Source of the DNA: Crambe crambe
Lineage: Eukaryota > Porifera > Demospongiae > Poecilosclerida > Crambeidae
DNA: 64,000 nt
Direction: 5' to 3'
Assembly (NCBI GenBank): GCA_963924555.1
Contig: OZ004588.1
Location: forward strand, 1,488,001-1,552,000
Below are positions 1-25,926 of this stretch, piece after piece. Numbering within the stretch: position 1 is the first letter of the stretch; each line of letters starts with the position of its first letter. The notes under the pieces were generated by a model that was given only the letters and a program-made list of their open reading frames with translations, was not told the origin of the DNA and did no database searches. Both the position numbers and the translations under genes were made by a program.

Positions 1-843
<843 letters not shown>

Positions 844-1286
844 CTGATACATTCACACACTGGTCCTGATTATCTCCTGTGTCTGGAATATTCAACCCGG
901 AATCTCTCAAAAAAGCCAGAGTGTTATCACATTGTCGATGAAAATTAAACTGCGTAATACTGTCAGAAATCCCAATGAGAAAATTTATCTCTGTCTTGCA
1001 TTCATCTCCAAACAGGAACTCCATACATTCTTGCTGACATATTCCGAGAGGCTGATTGGTTAAAGGGTCACAGTCTGGATAGACATAACTACAGACATAG
1101 GAACGGAGTAAGTGATTGCAATATTCGGAAGTAGCTGTGTTCTCTAGAGCTGCTTCCAACAAATGTAAGTTGTTACTTAGACACTGGTAATCTTTGAGAA
1201 AGATGAAAGTGTTTGGTTGTCCAAGAAAGTCTTCACAGCCGCTGTAAATGATGGAGTTGTTCACTGCTTCTTCTCTGGATGTGCAG
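844..1286 (-). CDS. Frizzled-type cysteine-rich domain exon (partial gene)
   Basis: One exon of a secreted or membrane protein carrying a frizzled-like cysteine-rich domain. The translation is Cys-rich with the family spacing, including YCNHLLRSYVCSYVYPDC followed by ICQQECMEFLFGDEC, which corresponds to the core of FZ domains of frizzleds, sFRPs and Fz-containing receptor kinases. On the minus strand the exon is preceded by a pyrimidine-rich acceptor ending CCCTGCAG (1294-1287) and ends at a CAG|GTAGAG donor (exon end 844, phase 1). An alternative is an unspliced start at an ATG at 1321, but the resulting leader of about 13 residues is short for a signal peptide. I found no partner exons, so I cannot say whether it belongs to a frizzled receptor, an sFRP-like protein or a receptor kinase. 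The domain call is firm; the gene identity is open. Confidence 0.72.
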
Positions 1287-1321
1287 CTGCAGGGAAAAAG
1301 GAAAGTAGCTATTGGGGACAT

Positions 1322-2838
1322 GAACAGACATGCTTAATTTTGTGGTTTGTGCATATATGCAAAGTGCTGGGGACCGTCAGTGTGCATTGGCTAGTAGGAT
1401 AAGCTAAGTTAGTGTAGTGCTGGAGTACGTAGAGTGGACAGACAGAGAGCAGTGGTTCTATTGGAGTAGAACTCCTTTGGCTACCAATTAAGATAGCTAG
1501 AACAAGAAAAGAAAGACATCAAGAAAGAAAGACATCAAAAGGTTTCTGTCCAAGCAGCAAAGCTAAAAAATTTGTAGGCATGGACACATGCATCAGTTAT
1601 GGCTATACAACTCTTTGCTGTTGCGTAAGGTGATATTTGCCTACCCTCTATTTAATAGCTATCTTTTGTGTTCTTTTGTGTGCATGCAAGAGATAAAAGA
1701 TTTAATCCCTACACAGCATTATACCTTACATGCAGTGTATGCACAAGGGGCCACACATAGAGTGTAACTATCGAGCTACTGCCATAAACTATTATGACTT
1801 AGAGCAAGCAATCAAACATAAGAAGGGTGCTGTATCAAATTGCTAGCTTTATATGAAATGTGGGATGGTGGGAGGTATAGAGATCATATTTACAAAAATA
1901 TGAGGTTGAATATCGGCTGGACTATCATCACTCTGTATTAGGCCGAGCAAACTATTTATTTTCACCTTTTAATCAGCAGAATATTAAATTTATTTCCAGA
2001 CAAAAATGTGAGAAAAAGAGTCTGCTAAGCACTGTAATATTCAATGCTGATTTCACACCACCATTTTAAGAGCTTTAAAAATGATACCAATAACTCTGTT
2101 TTGAATATCTGCAGAATTTTCTCAAGTAGCTAACTAGCCACAGCTAGCTAAGTAAAGTCCTCATTTTAATAAACAAAGGTGGTGCATCCTTATATTTCAG
2201 TTAGCTACTGGTCATCTCATGTAACAACTATAATTTTAACCTCATAAATAGTTTAGCACAGTTGAAAGTCACGGGGTAGCTATAGACCCAGGACTCTTGG
2301 AGAGGGGGTTGAGCTGTTAGCTAAGCTTGAAGGGAAAGTGATAGCTCTTCAAGATGACTTGAAAAGAGTACTTTGTTGACATTACAGCCCCAGGTAAAGA
2401 TCAAAGCATTAGCTAGTCACACATTCGTTTTGGCCACTTTCCATAACTCTATTTACGAGGAATAATTAGTGTGGTGTTTAATGAATTGAAGGAAATAACA
2501 ATATTGAAACAGCTAGCTTGCTAGTAGTAGCAGGTACTTTCTAACAGGCTAGTCGAACAGACTCACCTTATTTCAGAATCGTTCAGGGTAGAGCAAAGAG
2601 CACTTCTTCCTGTTTTCAAACTGCACGTGCACAGCAGTAGTGCTACAAATTTGAAAAGATGACATTGATACTTTGATTCAATAGATAGCCATTGACTTAC
2701 TGATAAAAAGAAGCATATTCTCAGTCGTTTAGTCGATCACAAATTATGCAGCAAAGATCTTGCAGCTAGCCAATTATGTGTGCACATGCGCAGTTCGTTC
2801 GTGCATTGTAATTGACGGTACTTTACCCATTCACTACC
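1322..2838. other. Intergenic region between CRD gene and SMPD2-like gene
   Basis: No convincing coding exon is visible on either strand. The region is AT-rich, with repeated AGCTAGC words. It probably holds the promoters of the divergently oriented CRD gene (to the left) and the SMPD2-like gene (to the right), and possibly a signal-peptide exon of the CRD gene that I could not identify. Confidence 0.5.
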
Positions 2839-5411
2839 ATGGCAGAATTGAAGGTTTTGACTTTTAACATCTGGGGGCTTGCATACATCGACTCCACCAG
2901 GATCGAAGAGAGACTCAGCTTTATTGCCACGGAACTAGAAAAGTATGATATCGTCGGCCTTCAGGAGGTGAGCTAAAACATTACCTTTAGCTTTTTTCAA
3001 AATTTTTAATAGTACATGACTGCTTTGAATTTTAGCATAGTAGTACAGTAAGGTAGATTTGTTGCGTGCTAGAATGATGTGAACAGGTGGTGCCTTGGTT
3101 TGGTGCTTGAAAACACATTCTTGATAATGATTTTCTCCAGGTTTGGAGGAGAGAAGATTTCGTCTATCTAGTGAAGAGACTGGAAGGTACTCTTCCTTAT
3201 TACCACTACTTCCACAGGTAAGAAGGGAAAAATGTTAAATAGACAAAGAAAGGGTGAGTTGTCCCAAGTCATTTACTGGTACAAATTAAAGGGGAGGTTC
3301 AGCTAACCCTATTAGGACATTCTTTTTATCATGTCAGGACACTACAGATTTCTTATCACAAATGACTAAGTGATCAGAGATTTCTGAGGACACCATTTAC
3401 AGAATACCAGTTTCTTTCAAACCTGAGTCTCAGAATTCAATATTACATGTTACCTTGGCAGAGAACTGGTGAAGCTTACACATAAAGTGGCATTCTTTTT
3501 TTTTTCTTCATCTGTATGAACAGAGCAAGCTGTCAATCCCTATCTTTATACGATTATACAGTTTAACTACACATTTCCACTGAAGCTAGCTGCCAACCAA
3601 CTTGTAAAGCATTGTGTGTCCACTTACAGTATTGTCCATTATAATTGCAGTGGTGTGATAGGTAATGGTTTGTGTGTGTTCTCCCGACACCCGATCATGT
3701 GTGCCCGCACGCACCCCTTCAGTGTGTATGGCAGCATGCAATACTTCTTTGATGGAGAACTCTTTGCTGGTAAGGGGATCCTTTTGTGTCGTATTCTCAC
3801 TCCATCTGGACCCCTTGCTTTCTATAACACACATGTAAGTAGAATTAATTTTGGTGACTGTCATATAATTAATGTTTGAACTTCAGGCTCCTTTGCTTCC
3901 ATATAACTGATTATCATGTGGCTATTTTAACCCGGCCTTGCTTTATGTATAAAGGATCATGTGATTATCATGTGACCTTGGGGTGGGGCTTTGTCATACT
4001 AGTATGTAGGTTCAGAGTCTCCCCCAGCTGTACTTTCAACAGGGTGCTTAAGTATATTCATGAGAATATATGTTATTGCCAACCCAGCCCACTTTCTTTG
4101 AAGTTTTATGTCCAAATAGGGTGGCCCGCCCTGCATTTAGTACACTGGGGGAGACACTGAGGTTCATAGAATCATGTGGTTATTGTGTGATATGAATTTT
4201 GAATGCAGCTTGATCCTCGCCAAAGAGATAGCGAGATGTTTGAAATATTTCAATTTGTGGACCAAACAAGGGGGACCGACCCTGTAATTATGACAGGTGA
4301 TTACAACACCAAGCCGACCCACGATGCGTACAAATTCCTAGTAACTTGTCTTGAATTGGAGGATGTGTTCCAGGATGACCCAGTAGACACCTGTGACCGA
4401 GCTTCCAATATCTTCACCAAAAAACACATGTTAATGAAACCAAAAAGAATTGATTTCGTCTTTTACTCCAACAAAACAGCTGCTTCAGTTGAACTTAGAC
4501 TCAAGGTAACTGGAGAACAGACAGTAGAACCTCCTATTCTCTAACCTCCTAATAAGGATTAACCCCCCTAGCCCAGTACCCCAGGAAAAGAGACTAGTCA
4601 TTGTGGGAGGCTGAGGGGAGGGGAGAAGAGGAGAGGGGGAGGGGAGAGAGAGAGGAAGGAGGAGAGAGGGATGAGGTCTCATTCAGTAGAAGAAATGAAT
4701 TCAAAACACACTGTAGTCTGTGTGTGGCAACTTTACAATTATTTTCTCAGGGTAGATCTCTTGCCCTCACCGGTTGTATTCCAGGGAAGGACTGTCCTTA
4801 TTCGGACCACGAAGGTGTGGAGGCTACCTTCCTCCTCCAACAGGGGGAACAAGAACAGAACACAAGTAGCCCGACACAACTTAATGGTAAGTAGTATCCT
4901 GACGTAGTATCCAGACATTTCCCGTCATAATACAGACTCATTTTGTAACTAGTAATCCTGACCATACACTTCATAGACTCTTAGTATTCCAACCAGTATA
5001 TTAGTTAGATACTACTACTGAATGTGCCATTATTCATATTTTACAGATTCTCAAGTACACCACATGCTTCAAATGGCTGGGAACATCAGCACTAAACAGT
5101 GTCTTTATAAAACCACTCCCTTTTCTGTAATTGGCCAATGGGTGGTGATTGCTATTGCAATGCTAGTGATCTCTCTACTGGCAAATTCTCTCATCTATCC
5201 CATCCTGGCCCCATGGGGCCTTGGGTGGGTGGTGTTCCTGGGTGTGGCAGGTGCTGGGGGACTGGGGATTGTGCGAGTGGTGACCACACTGATAAATTCA
5301 AGAACATCTCAGGCATTGGAAGCTAACTTAAATGAAATTAAGACATTTTTGAATTTCAACAAGACAGTCGGTGACATCACACATGAGCACATAAAAGAAA
5401 AAACCTCTTGA
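2839..5411 (+). CDS. SMPD2: Neutral sphingomyelinase (SMPD2/nSMase1 type)
   Basis: Encodes a 395-aa Mg-dependent phosphodiesterase of the DNase I-like fold that cleaves sphingomyelin to ceramide and phosphocholine at membranes. Six exons fit in phase: 2839-2967, 3141-3217, 3651-3834, 4209-4505, 4751-4886, 5047-5411 (sum 1188 nt). Visible family marks are an N-terminal FNIWGL, the metal-ligand Glu in LQEVW, SGVIGNGLCVFSRHPI, YNTH, the GDYN loop and the catalytic His in YSDHEG. Two hydrophobic segments follow near the C-terminus (about residues 300-350), as in human SMPD2. Compared with human SMPD2 (423 aa) about ten residues are missing just after the YNTH motif, where exon 3 joins exon 4. The start is the first ATG before the conserved core. 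Assignment to SMPD2 rather than SMPD3 rests on the C-terminal position of the membrane segments. Confidence 0.93.
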
Positions 5412-5520
5412 GCACTTGATTTATTGTTAACAGACAGCCTTACAATGACACACACATATACATGATGTATTCTTGAGGTTTTTCACATGATAGTTCCTTC
5501 AGGTTGTCAAGGATGTACTT

Positions 5521-6031
5521 TCAGTCTACTGTCCACTGCATGTGCAAAATTATAATGTGACAATGGAGCAGTAGTAGTAGTAGGTAGTAGTAGTGCTATC
5601 GACCCTTTACCTACTTTTGGGCTGGTAAAGGGTATATTGTTACAGTATGGGTGTGTATGTGGTCCTATTAAATCTTATGCTTACTCTGAGAGGTCCTTCT
5701 CCCTGTCCAGAAGCAGCTGCTTTTCTCTCTATCTCCTCCCTCCTTTTCTGCTTAGCCTTTACTGCAGCAGGGTTTTTCAGACCACGCCCGTCTTCCTAGC
5801 AAGATGACATACCGTATCCATTATGAATAGGTTAGGTATTGGTATATTACTTCCTGCTGGCGTCTTAGAGCTGCTTCAGCTTGCCTCTGTCTTCTAGCCT
5901 CCTATCAAGATATTAATGACTCGGTCAATAGGCAGCACTAGTATAGTTCTGATTATCAGTCTTACTACGTTTTCTCTCTCTCTATTTTCCTGGGGGTATT
6001 CTTCAGGTTCTAGTCCAAAACAGTTTCCCAT
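5521..6031 (-). CDS. SVIP: Small VCP/p97-interacting protein, SVIP
   Basis: A tiny gene of about 79-80 aa in four exons: 5966-6031, 5851-5901, 5685-5795 and 5521-5535. The last exon is only 15 nt and encodes WTVD-stop, matching the WTV tail of vertebrate SVIP. The N-terminus MGNCFG has Gly2 for myristoylation and a nearby Cys for palmitoylation, so membrane anchoring is expected. Exon 2 gives RRQRQAEAALRR, which fits the VCP-interacting motif R-x5-AA-x2-R. Exon 3 gives a basic helix with KQKRREEIERKAAASG, like the vertebrate protein. SVIP binds p97/VCP and inhibits ER-associated degradation. Exon 1 could end at 5969 or 5966 (GTAGTA or GTAAGA donor); both keep the frame. It lies head-to-head with mitochondrial SSB, 215 bp apart. 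Confidence 0.9.
5602..5633. repeat. Short hairpin repeat ACCCTTTACC...
   Basis: An imperfect inverted repeat, ACCCTTTACC near the left end and GGTAAAGGGT at the right end. A similar hairpin occurs at 23703-23732 inside another gene's intron. This suggests a small interspersed element. It sits in the last intron of the SVIP gene. Confidence 0.45.
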
Positions 6032-6246
6032 CAATAGCTCTACAGTACAGCTAGCTATAGTATATACAGTGTAGAGGCTAATACAGTGTATAGATGTACA
6101 CAAGATGACAATTGATGACGTAATTTGTTGACTCTAGATGTAGCTAGCGCGCGCTAGATCATTTCGCTCGCGCGCGTGTGTGCTTAATTAATTGTTGCGC
6201 TCATGCGCGTACACGTGGTGCATGTATTAAGGAAAGCTAGAGAACA
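6032..6246. promoter_or_regulatory. Shared promoter between SVIP (-) and mtSSB (+)
   Basis: Only 215 bp separate the two divergent start codons, so both promoters must overlap here. The interval has a CpG-rich patch unusual for the window, including the perfect palindrome CTAGCGCGCGCTAG (6144-6157), and a CACGTG E-box (6212-6217). No clear TATA box is visible. Promoter function is inferred from position. Confidence 0.6.
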
Positions 6247-8003
6247 ATGTGGAGTCTTGTAAGAAGTTTTCAGACCCAAGTAAGTGTGCATAAGCAGCTT
6301 ATTGTTCACTGAGACTTAGCTGCTGTTCATATCATTCAGTTATTCGGTAGAAGACTGATCTCTACTTCGCAGCAGTTGGCTGAAAAAGGTAAGATATAAA
6401 CCTCTTACACAGTAAGGTTGATCTTTCACATGAGATATAGGGCTCTAATATGTTATGCTGTCCTGACCTTTGCATATTGCCTTGTATAGCACCTATGAAA
6501 TTTTTTATTGAGACTCCTAACCAAGGTTGTGAGCAGCAGAACTGTGGTAATTCTAATCACCTTCTGGTTGTTCATCCAATATCCAAATCCAATCAACTCG
6601 TAGCTCAGTGGTAATGTATTTTTTTGCCCTCCTGCAGGCTTGAATAAAGTCCAGCTGATTGGACGGGTGGGCAATGAGCCCAAGAAGATCAAGAGCAGCA
6701 CATCCGAGAACACAATGGTGGTCATGTCCTTGGGAATGGATCGCATGATCAAGACACGAACTGAGACTGCTGAGGATGGCACAGGTGAGAAGTGTTGGTA
6801 GTCTAAAATTCAGACATTAAAGGGCAGGTTTCCATTATGTGTGCTTGAATGGTGACTAAAAGATTGTGTGGTCACTTGTGAATGGTAGTGGTGGGACAAT
6901 GGTTGATGCTATGACGGACTTACTGAGTTGACTGCTTCAATTGGTAGGTAGTGCAGCTTTTAAGCTCAGTGAGTGCTTCGTACTTGGTTTTAGGCTGAGC
7001 TCTTTCGTATTTCACCTTGTGATTCAGTACTAGCTGATGCTGTGGCTTCAATTGGTAGGCTTTGCTTTAAGCTCAGTGAGTGCTTCATACTTTTTTAGGC
7101 TGAGCTCCTGCGTATTTCACTCTGTGATTCAGTACTAGCTGATGCTGTGGCTTCAATTGGTTGGTAGTGCACACTTCCTGCCTTTGCTTTTAAGCTTAGT
7201 GAGTGCTTCGTACTTTTTTAGTTGCATATTTCACTCTGTGATTCAGTACTAGCTGATGCTGTGGCTTCAATTGGTTGGTAGTGCACACTTCCTGCCTTTG
7301 CTTTTAAGCTTAGCGAGTGCTTCGTACTTTTTTAGTTGCATATTTCACTCTGTGATTCAGCCCTAGCTATTAATGATAACTATTGTTAGTGTGTATTGTC
7401 CAGTGACAGTCTGATTGTTATCCTCCCACCACCACCATCATCACCGTACAATAATAAATGAAAAGTGTATTGTTTCCATTGTCCAGAACCTGTCAATACA
7501 AGCAACAAAACGACAATGTGGTTTTCCGTCAGCGTATTCAAGCCAATTCTGCAAGATATTGTCATGAAGTACGTTCAGAAAGGGTCAAAGGTGTACGTTG
7601 GTGGTAGGCTTGAAAACTCAAAATACTCCAGAGAAGACGGCACAACTCGATATTTCACATCAGTGGTTGTAGGTAAGCTTAGCATCTAATCTCCCCCTGG
7701 GGCTGTCATGTGGTCCAATATCCCCTGAGGCTATCTTAGTGTCACCTGGGGCTCTCACATGATAGTGTTAATCTAAGCCAATGCATGGACTCGCTCCCAT
7801 TAGAAGTGTGGGGGACACTATTTCTCCACTCCAATAATAAGGAGGACTCTCTTACAGGACAAGCTTTATTAATTTTTTTCTCTTTTTGCATTCTCACAGA
7901 TGAGTTGATTCATCTGCAAAGTCCTCGCTCTGCAAGCTCTTCCAGTTTTCAAGACGATACATATGAACGAGAAAGTTTTCCTGATAGTGAAAGAGTTGGA
8001 TGA
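6247..8003 (+). CDS. SSBP1: Mitochondrial single-stranded DNA-binding protein
   Basis: Encodes a 172-aa OB-fold protein that coats single-stranded DNA during mitochondrial DNA replication. The five exons 6247-6279, 6340-6388, 6638-6784, 7487-7672 and 7900-8003 sum to 519 nt in frame. The N-terminus MWSLVRSFQTQ plus FGRRLIST is a basic, Arg/Ser-rich presequence typical of mitochondrial import. The OB core begins NKVQLIGRVGNEP and includes TTMWFSVSVFKP, KGSKVYVGGRLE and YFTSVVVDEL, all standard SSB features. The Ser/acidic tail is short. Intron 3 holds a long tandem repeat. A poly(A) signal follows about 300 nt after the stop. Confidence 0.95.
6910..7365. repeat. Tandem repeat, about four units of roughly 110 bp
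   Basis: Within intron 3 of the mtSSB gene a unit is repeated about four times with small deletions. Each copy contains GGCTTCAATTGGT, AAGCT.AGTGAGTGCTTC and GTGATTCAGTACTAGCTG. The last two copies are almost identical. Confidence 0.85.
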
Positions 8004-8461
8004 TAGGCTTAGCAGATAACTGAATATTAATTTTACAAGACATTACCATGACAAATTCTCTTATTGCATTTGATAACATTGAAATTCCGTGCTCCCAGAA
8101 TTCAGTAATTTCAAACACTTCAAATGTGGTGAAACCTCCAATGAAGGACATGCTGAAAGAGGAAAAATTTCTCAGTCTAATAACCTCCAAATTAAAAAAG
8201 CATAAAGGACAAAAGGCTGGGTCCCAAGTGTGTGCATTACTTAAAGTTCCACTGTATTATTTCTGAAACTGCTGAGCTGAAAGGTCTCTTATTATAATGC
8301 AGGGAATAAATATGTATCATCGTGAACTATATTATATAGATGGATGCAAAGAAAGTTTTTTTGACAACATGATCAAGAAGTACAGACTAGAACAGAGCAC
8401 AATACACATCAATTGAGTTGGACAAACAAACCACATGAGCCAGGCATGCAGGGCTTTCGTC
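8004..8461. other. 3' region between mtSSB and the RhoGAP gene
   Basis: Probably the 3' UTR of mtSSB, with an AATAAA at 8305-8310, followed by the 3' end of the convergent minus-strand RhoGAP gene. A 72-codon open frame at 8048-8266 shows no domain and is taken as UTR. Confidence 0.5.
8305..8310 (+). terminator. Poly(A) signal AATAAA for mtSSB
   Basis: A canonical hexamer 302 nt after the mtSSB stop codon, before the convergent neighbour begins. Confidence 0.55.
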
Positions 8462-17626
<9,165 letters not shown>

Positions 17627-18023
17627 TTCCTTCTCTCCCAGCCCAGAGTAACTTCTTTACACTTGCAAGAAGCAGGGGTCTCAAGAATGTGATTAAGTGC
17701 GTTTAGGGTTAAATTGCTTATTAGACAGTGCTCATGCGCACACTCACCCGGGAAGTCCCCTATTGTTCGAAGTGAATTTCTCACTCCGACCTCAAGCTCT
17801 GGGGAAGATAATGTCAGCTACGAGTCATTCGGCTTAGGGAATTGGCAGTGGAGTTGGGCAATCCACGATTGAAGGTCAACATTGCTGAGTAAGCTGAATC
17901 ACTGTGTATATAAGTGGTTATATCATAGCTGACATCATTATGTTAATCTGTAATGTGCTAGATATATTTTCAATCATTCAGTACGCCTTGCTCAATTGAA
18001 TGTGTTCTACTTCTTATTAAGAA
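17627..18023. promoter_or_regulatory. Shared promoter, ARHGAP1-like (-) and coiled-coil gene (+)
   Basis: 397 bp separate the two divergent start codons. A TATA-like TATATAAG at 17907-17914 lies about 110 nt before the plus-strand ATG and would suit that gene. The half nearer the minus gene has no TATA and a CCCGGGAA patch (near 17748). Function is inferred from position. Confidence 0.45.
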
Positions 18024-18944
18024 ATGGCTCAGTTTCTACCTAGAGGAGTACCTTCTCCACAGGAAAGCAATATTCCCAGTCCCTTTGAGGACCAAAACCT
18101 GACAATCAAGAAACTGTTGGACTCTAATGCCCAGCTCCATGACCAGTTAGAGGAGTTGGAGGCTGATAAACAGCACTTTCAAAGAAAACTGGAGGAGTAC
18201 ATTCGTTATGACAGGGAACATAAGGAAGACTCACAAAGAAAAGATGTAAAGGCTCTGGAAATGCAGATTGATCAGTTAAGAACTGAAAACGCCCAACTTC
18301 AAGCAAAGTTGACGAAGGAGAGAGAGATTAGTGAACTCTCTCTAACTCATCTATCTCACCTCTCGGAGAGGGACCAGAGAGCTAGTTTGATGCATCGGCT
18401 TAATGAACTGCAGGCAGCTGCTTCTCTCTGTCGGGAGAAACACTCTCACCAGATTGAATCCATGAGGTTAGAGAACTTGAGGCTGAAAGAAGAGGTCCAG
18501 AAATTGAAAGGGATTAGATCTGGTAGTCATGAGAGACCTCCATCATGGCAATCAGCTTACTCCAATCAGTATTCCAGCGTGAATACCTCAGCAGGTTATA
18601 CTAGTCTCCCAGAGTCTCTGTCATCTCTGTCAAGTTCTCAAACTCGCTCAAAAGATGACATGCCCAATATATCAGATTTACGAATTTCCAACACACCTGA
18701 TAGCACAGCTGAACTTAAGAAAATTAAGAAGCAGCTGGAAAAATACAAAACAGCAAATATTGAATTGGACCAGAAACTGAAAGATGCCAAATTGGAACTG
18801 CAGGAGTATTCAGAAAGACGGGGGAACACTGACATGAGATATCGCATGGATGTGGAAAGGCTGAGGAGCGAAGTAGCTCACCTCCACTCACAACTGGACA
18901 GAGTTATGAGTGAAAACAGTTACTTGAGGAGCAGAAGACAATAA
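18024..18944 (+). CDS. Intronless coiled-coil protein, 306 aa
   Basis: A single-exon frame with a normal ATG and TAA stop. Residues about 25-175 form a heptad-rich, highly charged helix (LLDSNAQLHDQLEELEAD and following). A Ser/Thr/Tyr-rich linker of about 60 residues follows, and a second coiled coil runs from about 225 to the end (ELKKIKKQLEKYKTANIELD). I do not recognise the family. The build is like cytoskeletal or centrosomal adaptor proteins, but that is only an analogy. An AATAAA (19083-19088) follows about 140 nt after the stop. The lack of introns differs from its neighbours and may point to an old retrocopy. Confidence 0.8.
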   Translation: MAQFLPRGVPSPQESNIPSPFEDQNLTIKKLLDSNAQLHDQLEELEADKQHFQRKLEEYIRYDREHKEDSQRKDVKALEMQIDQLRTENAQLQAKLTKEREISELSLTHLSHLSERDQRASLMHRLNELQAAASLCREKHSHQIESMRLENLRLKEEVQKLKGIRSGSHERPPSWQSAYSNQYSSVNTSAGYTSLPESLSSLSSSQTRSKDDMPNISDLRISNTPDSTAELKKIKKQLEKYKTANIELDQKLKDAKLELQEYSERRGNTDMRYRMDVERLRSEVAHLHSQLDRVMSENSYLRSRRQ

Positions 18945-19884
18945 GCCCTTTTTCTTTTTCTTTTTTTTTTCTTTCCATAATTTTGGTTTGGAATATAATA
19001 TTCATGATATTATGAGCACAATATTATGCCAATCATGTGACAATAACTGTCAAGAACAGACCATGTATATACAGTAAGCCATAATAAAATATACACTTGA
19101 TGTAGACACAACTGTTGGCCAGCTGCATTTAGGAACTGTCTCCTAACATGAAGTGGGGCATGCATATCTTTTTATTGGTCCTCTGGTTTGTTAATATAGC
19201 GGTTTCTGTGAGCACATGTACCTGTGTACCACATCAAATCACTATATAAAGATCATTAATCTTTGTAGCTCTGGGAGGTCACTGGTGGGCCAGTCATGCA
19301 GCTTCCTGGTCTGTTGGCTGTGTGTGCCTGAGGGAGACATCATCCACGTATTCGTGTAATATAAAGTTTAGGAGACTGATATCAGTTATGATTGTAAGGA
19401 AGAAGGAAGTTGTGGGAAGAGGTTTCCCTGGGGAACATATTATATATAGAGGTCATAATCATTGTAGAGATGAACATAGATGATCTAGCTTGCTTCAGAT
19501 ACCCCCAACTTAACCCAACAAAAGTTTCTTACTATACACAGTATTTCTAAAAACAGTGTCCAGTTGCTGAGACTGGAAAGTCACCAGTCAAGACAATGCT
19601 GACAGAGACAGGAATCGGTCTCAACCAAGATAGAGAGGTCAGAGATGAACATCATTAGGCCATAACCAGCCACAATTCATAAACATGGAAATAAAATCAC
19701 TCAAAAAATTAGACATTCAACATGCAACATGGAGTAACATTCAACTCAGAGTACATTCAATATGGAGTACAACAATTTTAATGTGAAACTGAACACAAGC
19801 GAAGTTTCAAAAATGAACACCAGTAAAATTTTAAGACAATTTTCACACAAATAAAAACCTGCACACTGAGTATAAAAGTGACTG
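18945..19884. other. Convergent 3' region between two coiled-coil genes
   Basis: Holds the 3' UTR of the plus-strand coiled-coil gene with an AATAAA at 19083-19088, and then the 3' region of the minus-strand scaffold gene. A CTCAG acceptor-like site with a short open stretch near 19262-19331 (minus strand) was seen but not used. No other coding signal was found. Confidence 0.5.
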
Positions 19885-25665
<5,781 letters not shown>

Positions 25666-25926
25666 GGCTAGCTAGCTAGCACCTATACATAACAGATATA
25701 ATTGAGAATGCATGAAGCTAGGGGTTCAGAAGTTTCAGAGTCTACTAAAATGCAGGCATACTAAGTAACCTGACCTTAAGAAACAGAGAGGCGTATAAGT
25801 AGGCAGGTAGGTCACAGGTTGGGTGCGCTCCTTTTGGAAATAATCTGTTGGTGCGCTCTTATAAGAATAGTGAAGGTTGTTTTTCATCTCATCTCAGCTC
25901 AGCTCAGCTCGCTCAGACTCAAAAGA
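25666..25926. promoter_or_regulatory. Shared promoter, scaffold gene (-) and BAK-like gene (+)
   Basis: 261 bp between two divergent ATGs. Just before the plus-strand ATG there is a short run of TCATC/TCAGC pentamers (about 25886-25918), probably in the 5' UTR. No TATA box is evident. Function is inferred from position. Confidence 0.5.

Noticed and set aside
8048..8266. 72-codon frame after mtSSB
   Set aside because: It begins shortly after the mtSSB stop, before the AATAAA, and lacks any domain. It is best read as 3' UTR.
19262..19331. A possible extra last exon of the scaffold gene (CTCAG acceptor and short open stretch, minus strand)
   Set aside because: The gene already ends with an in-frame TAA at 19885-19887, and no good donor links to this stretch.
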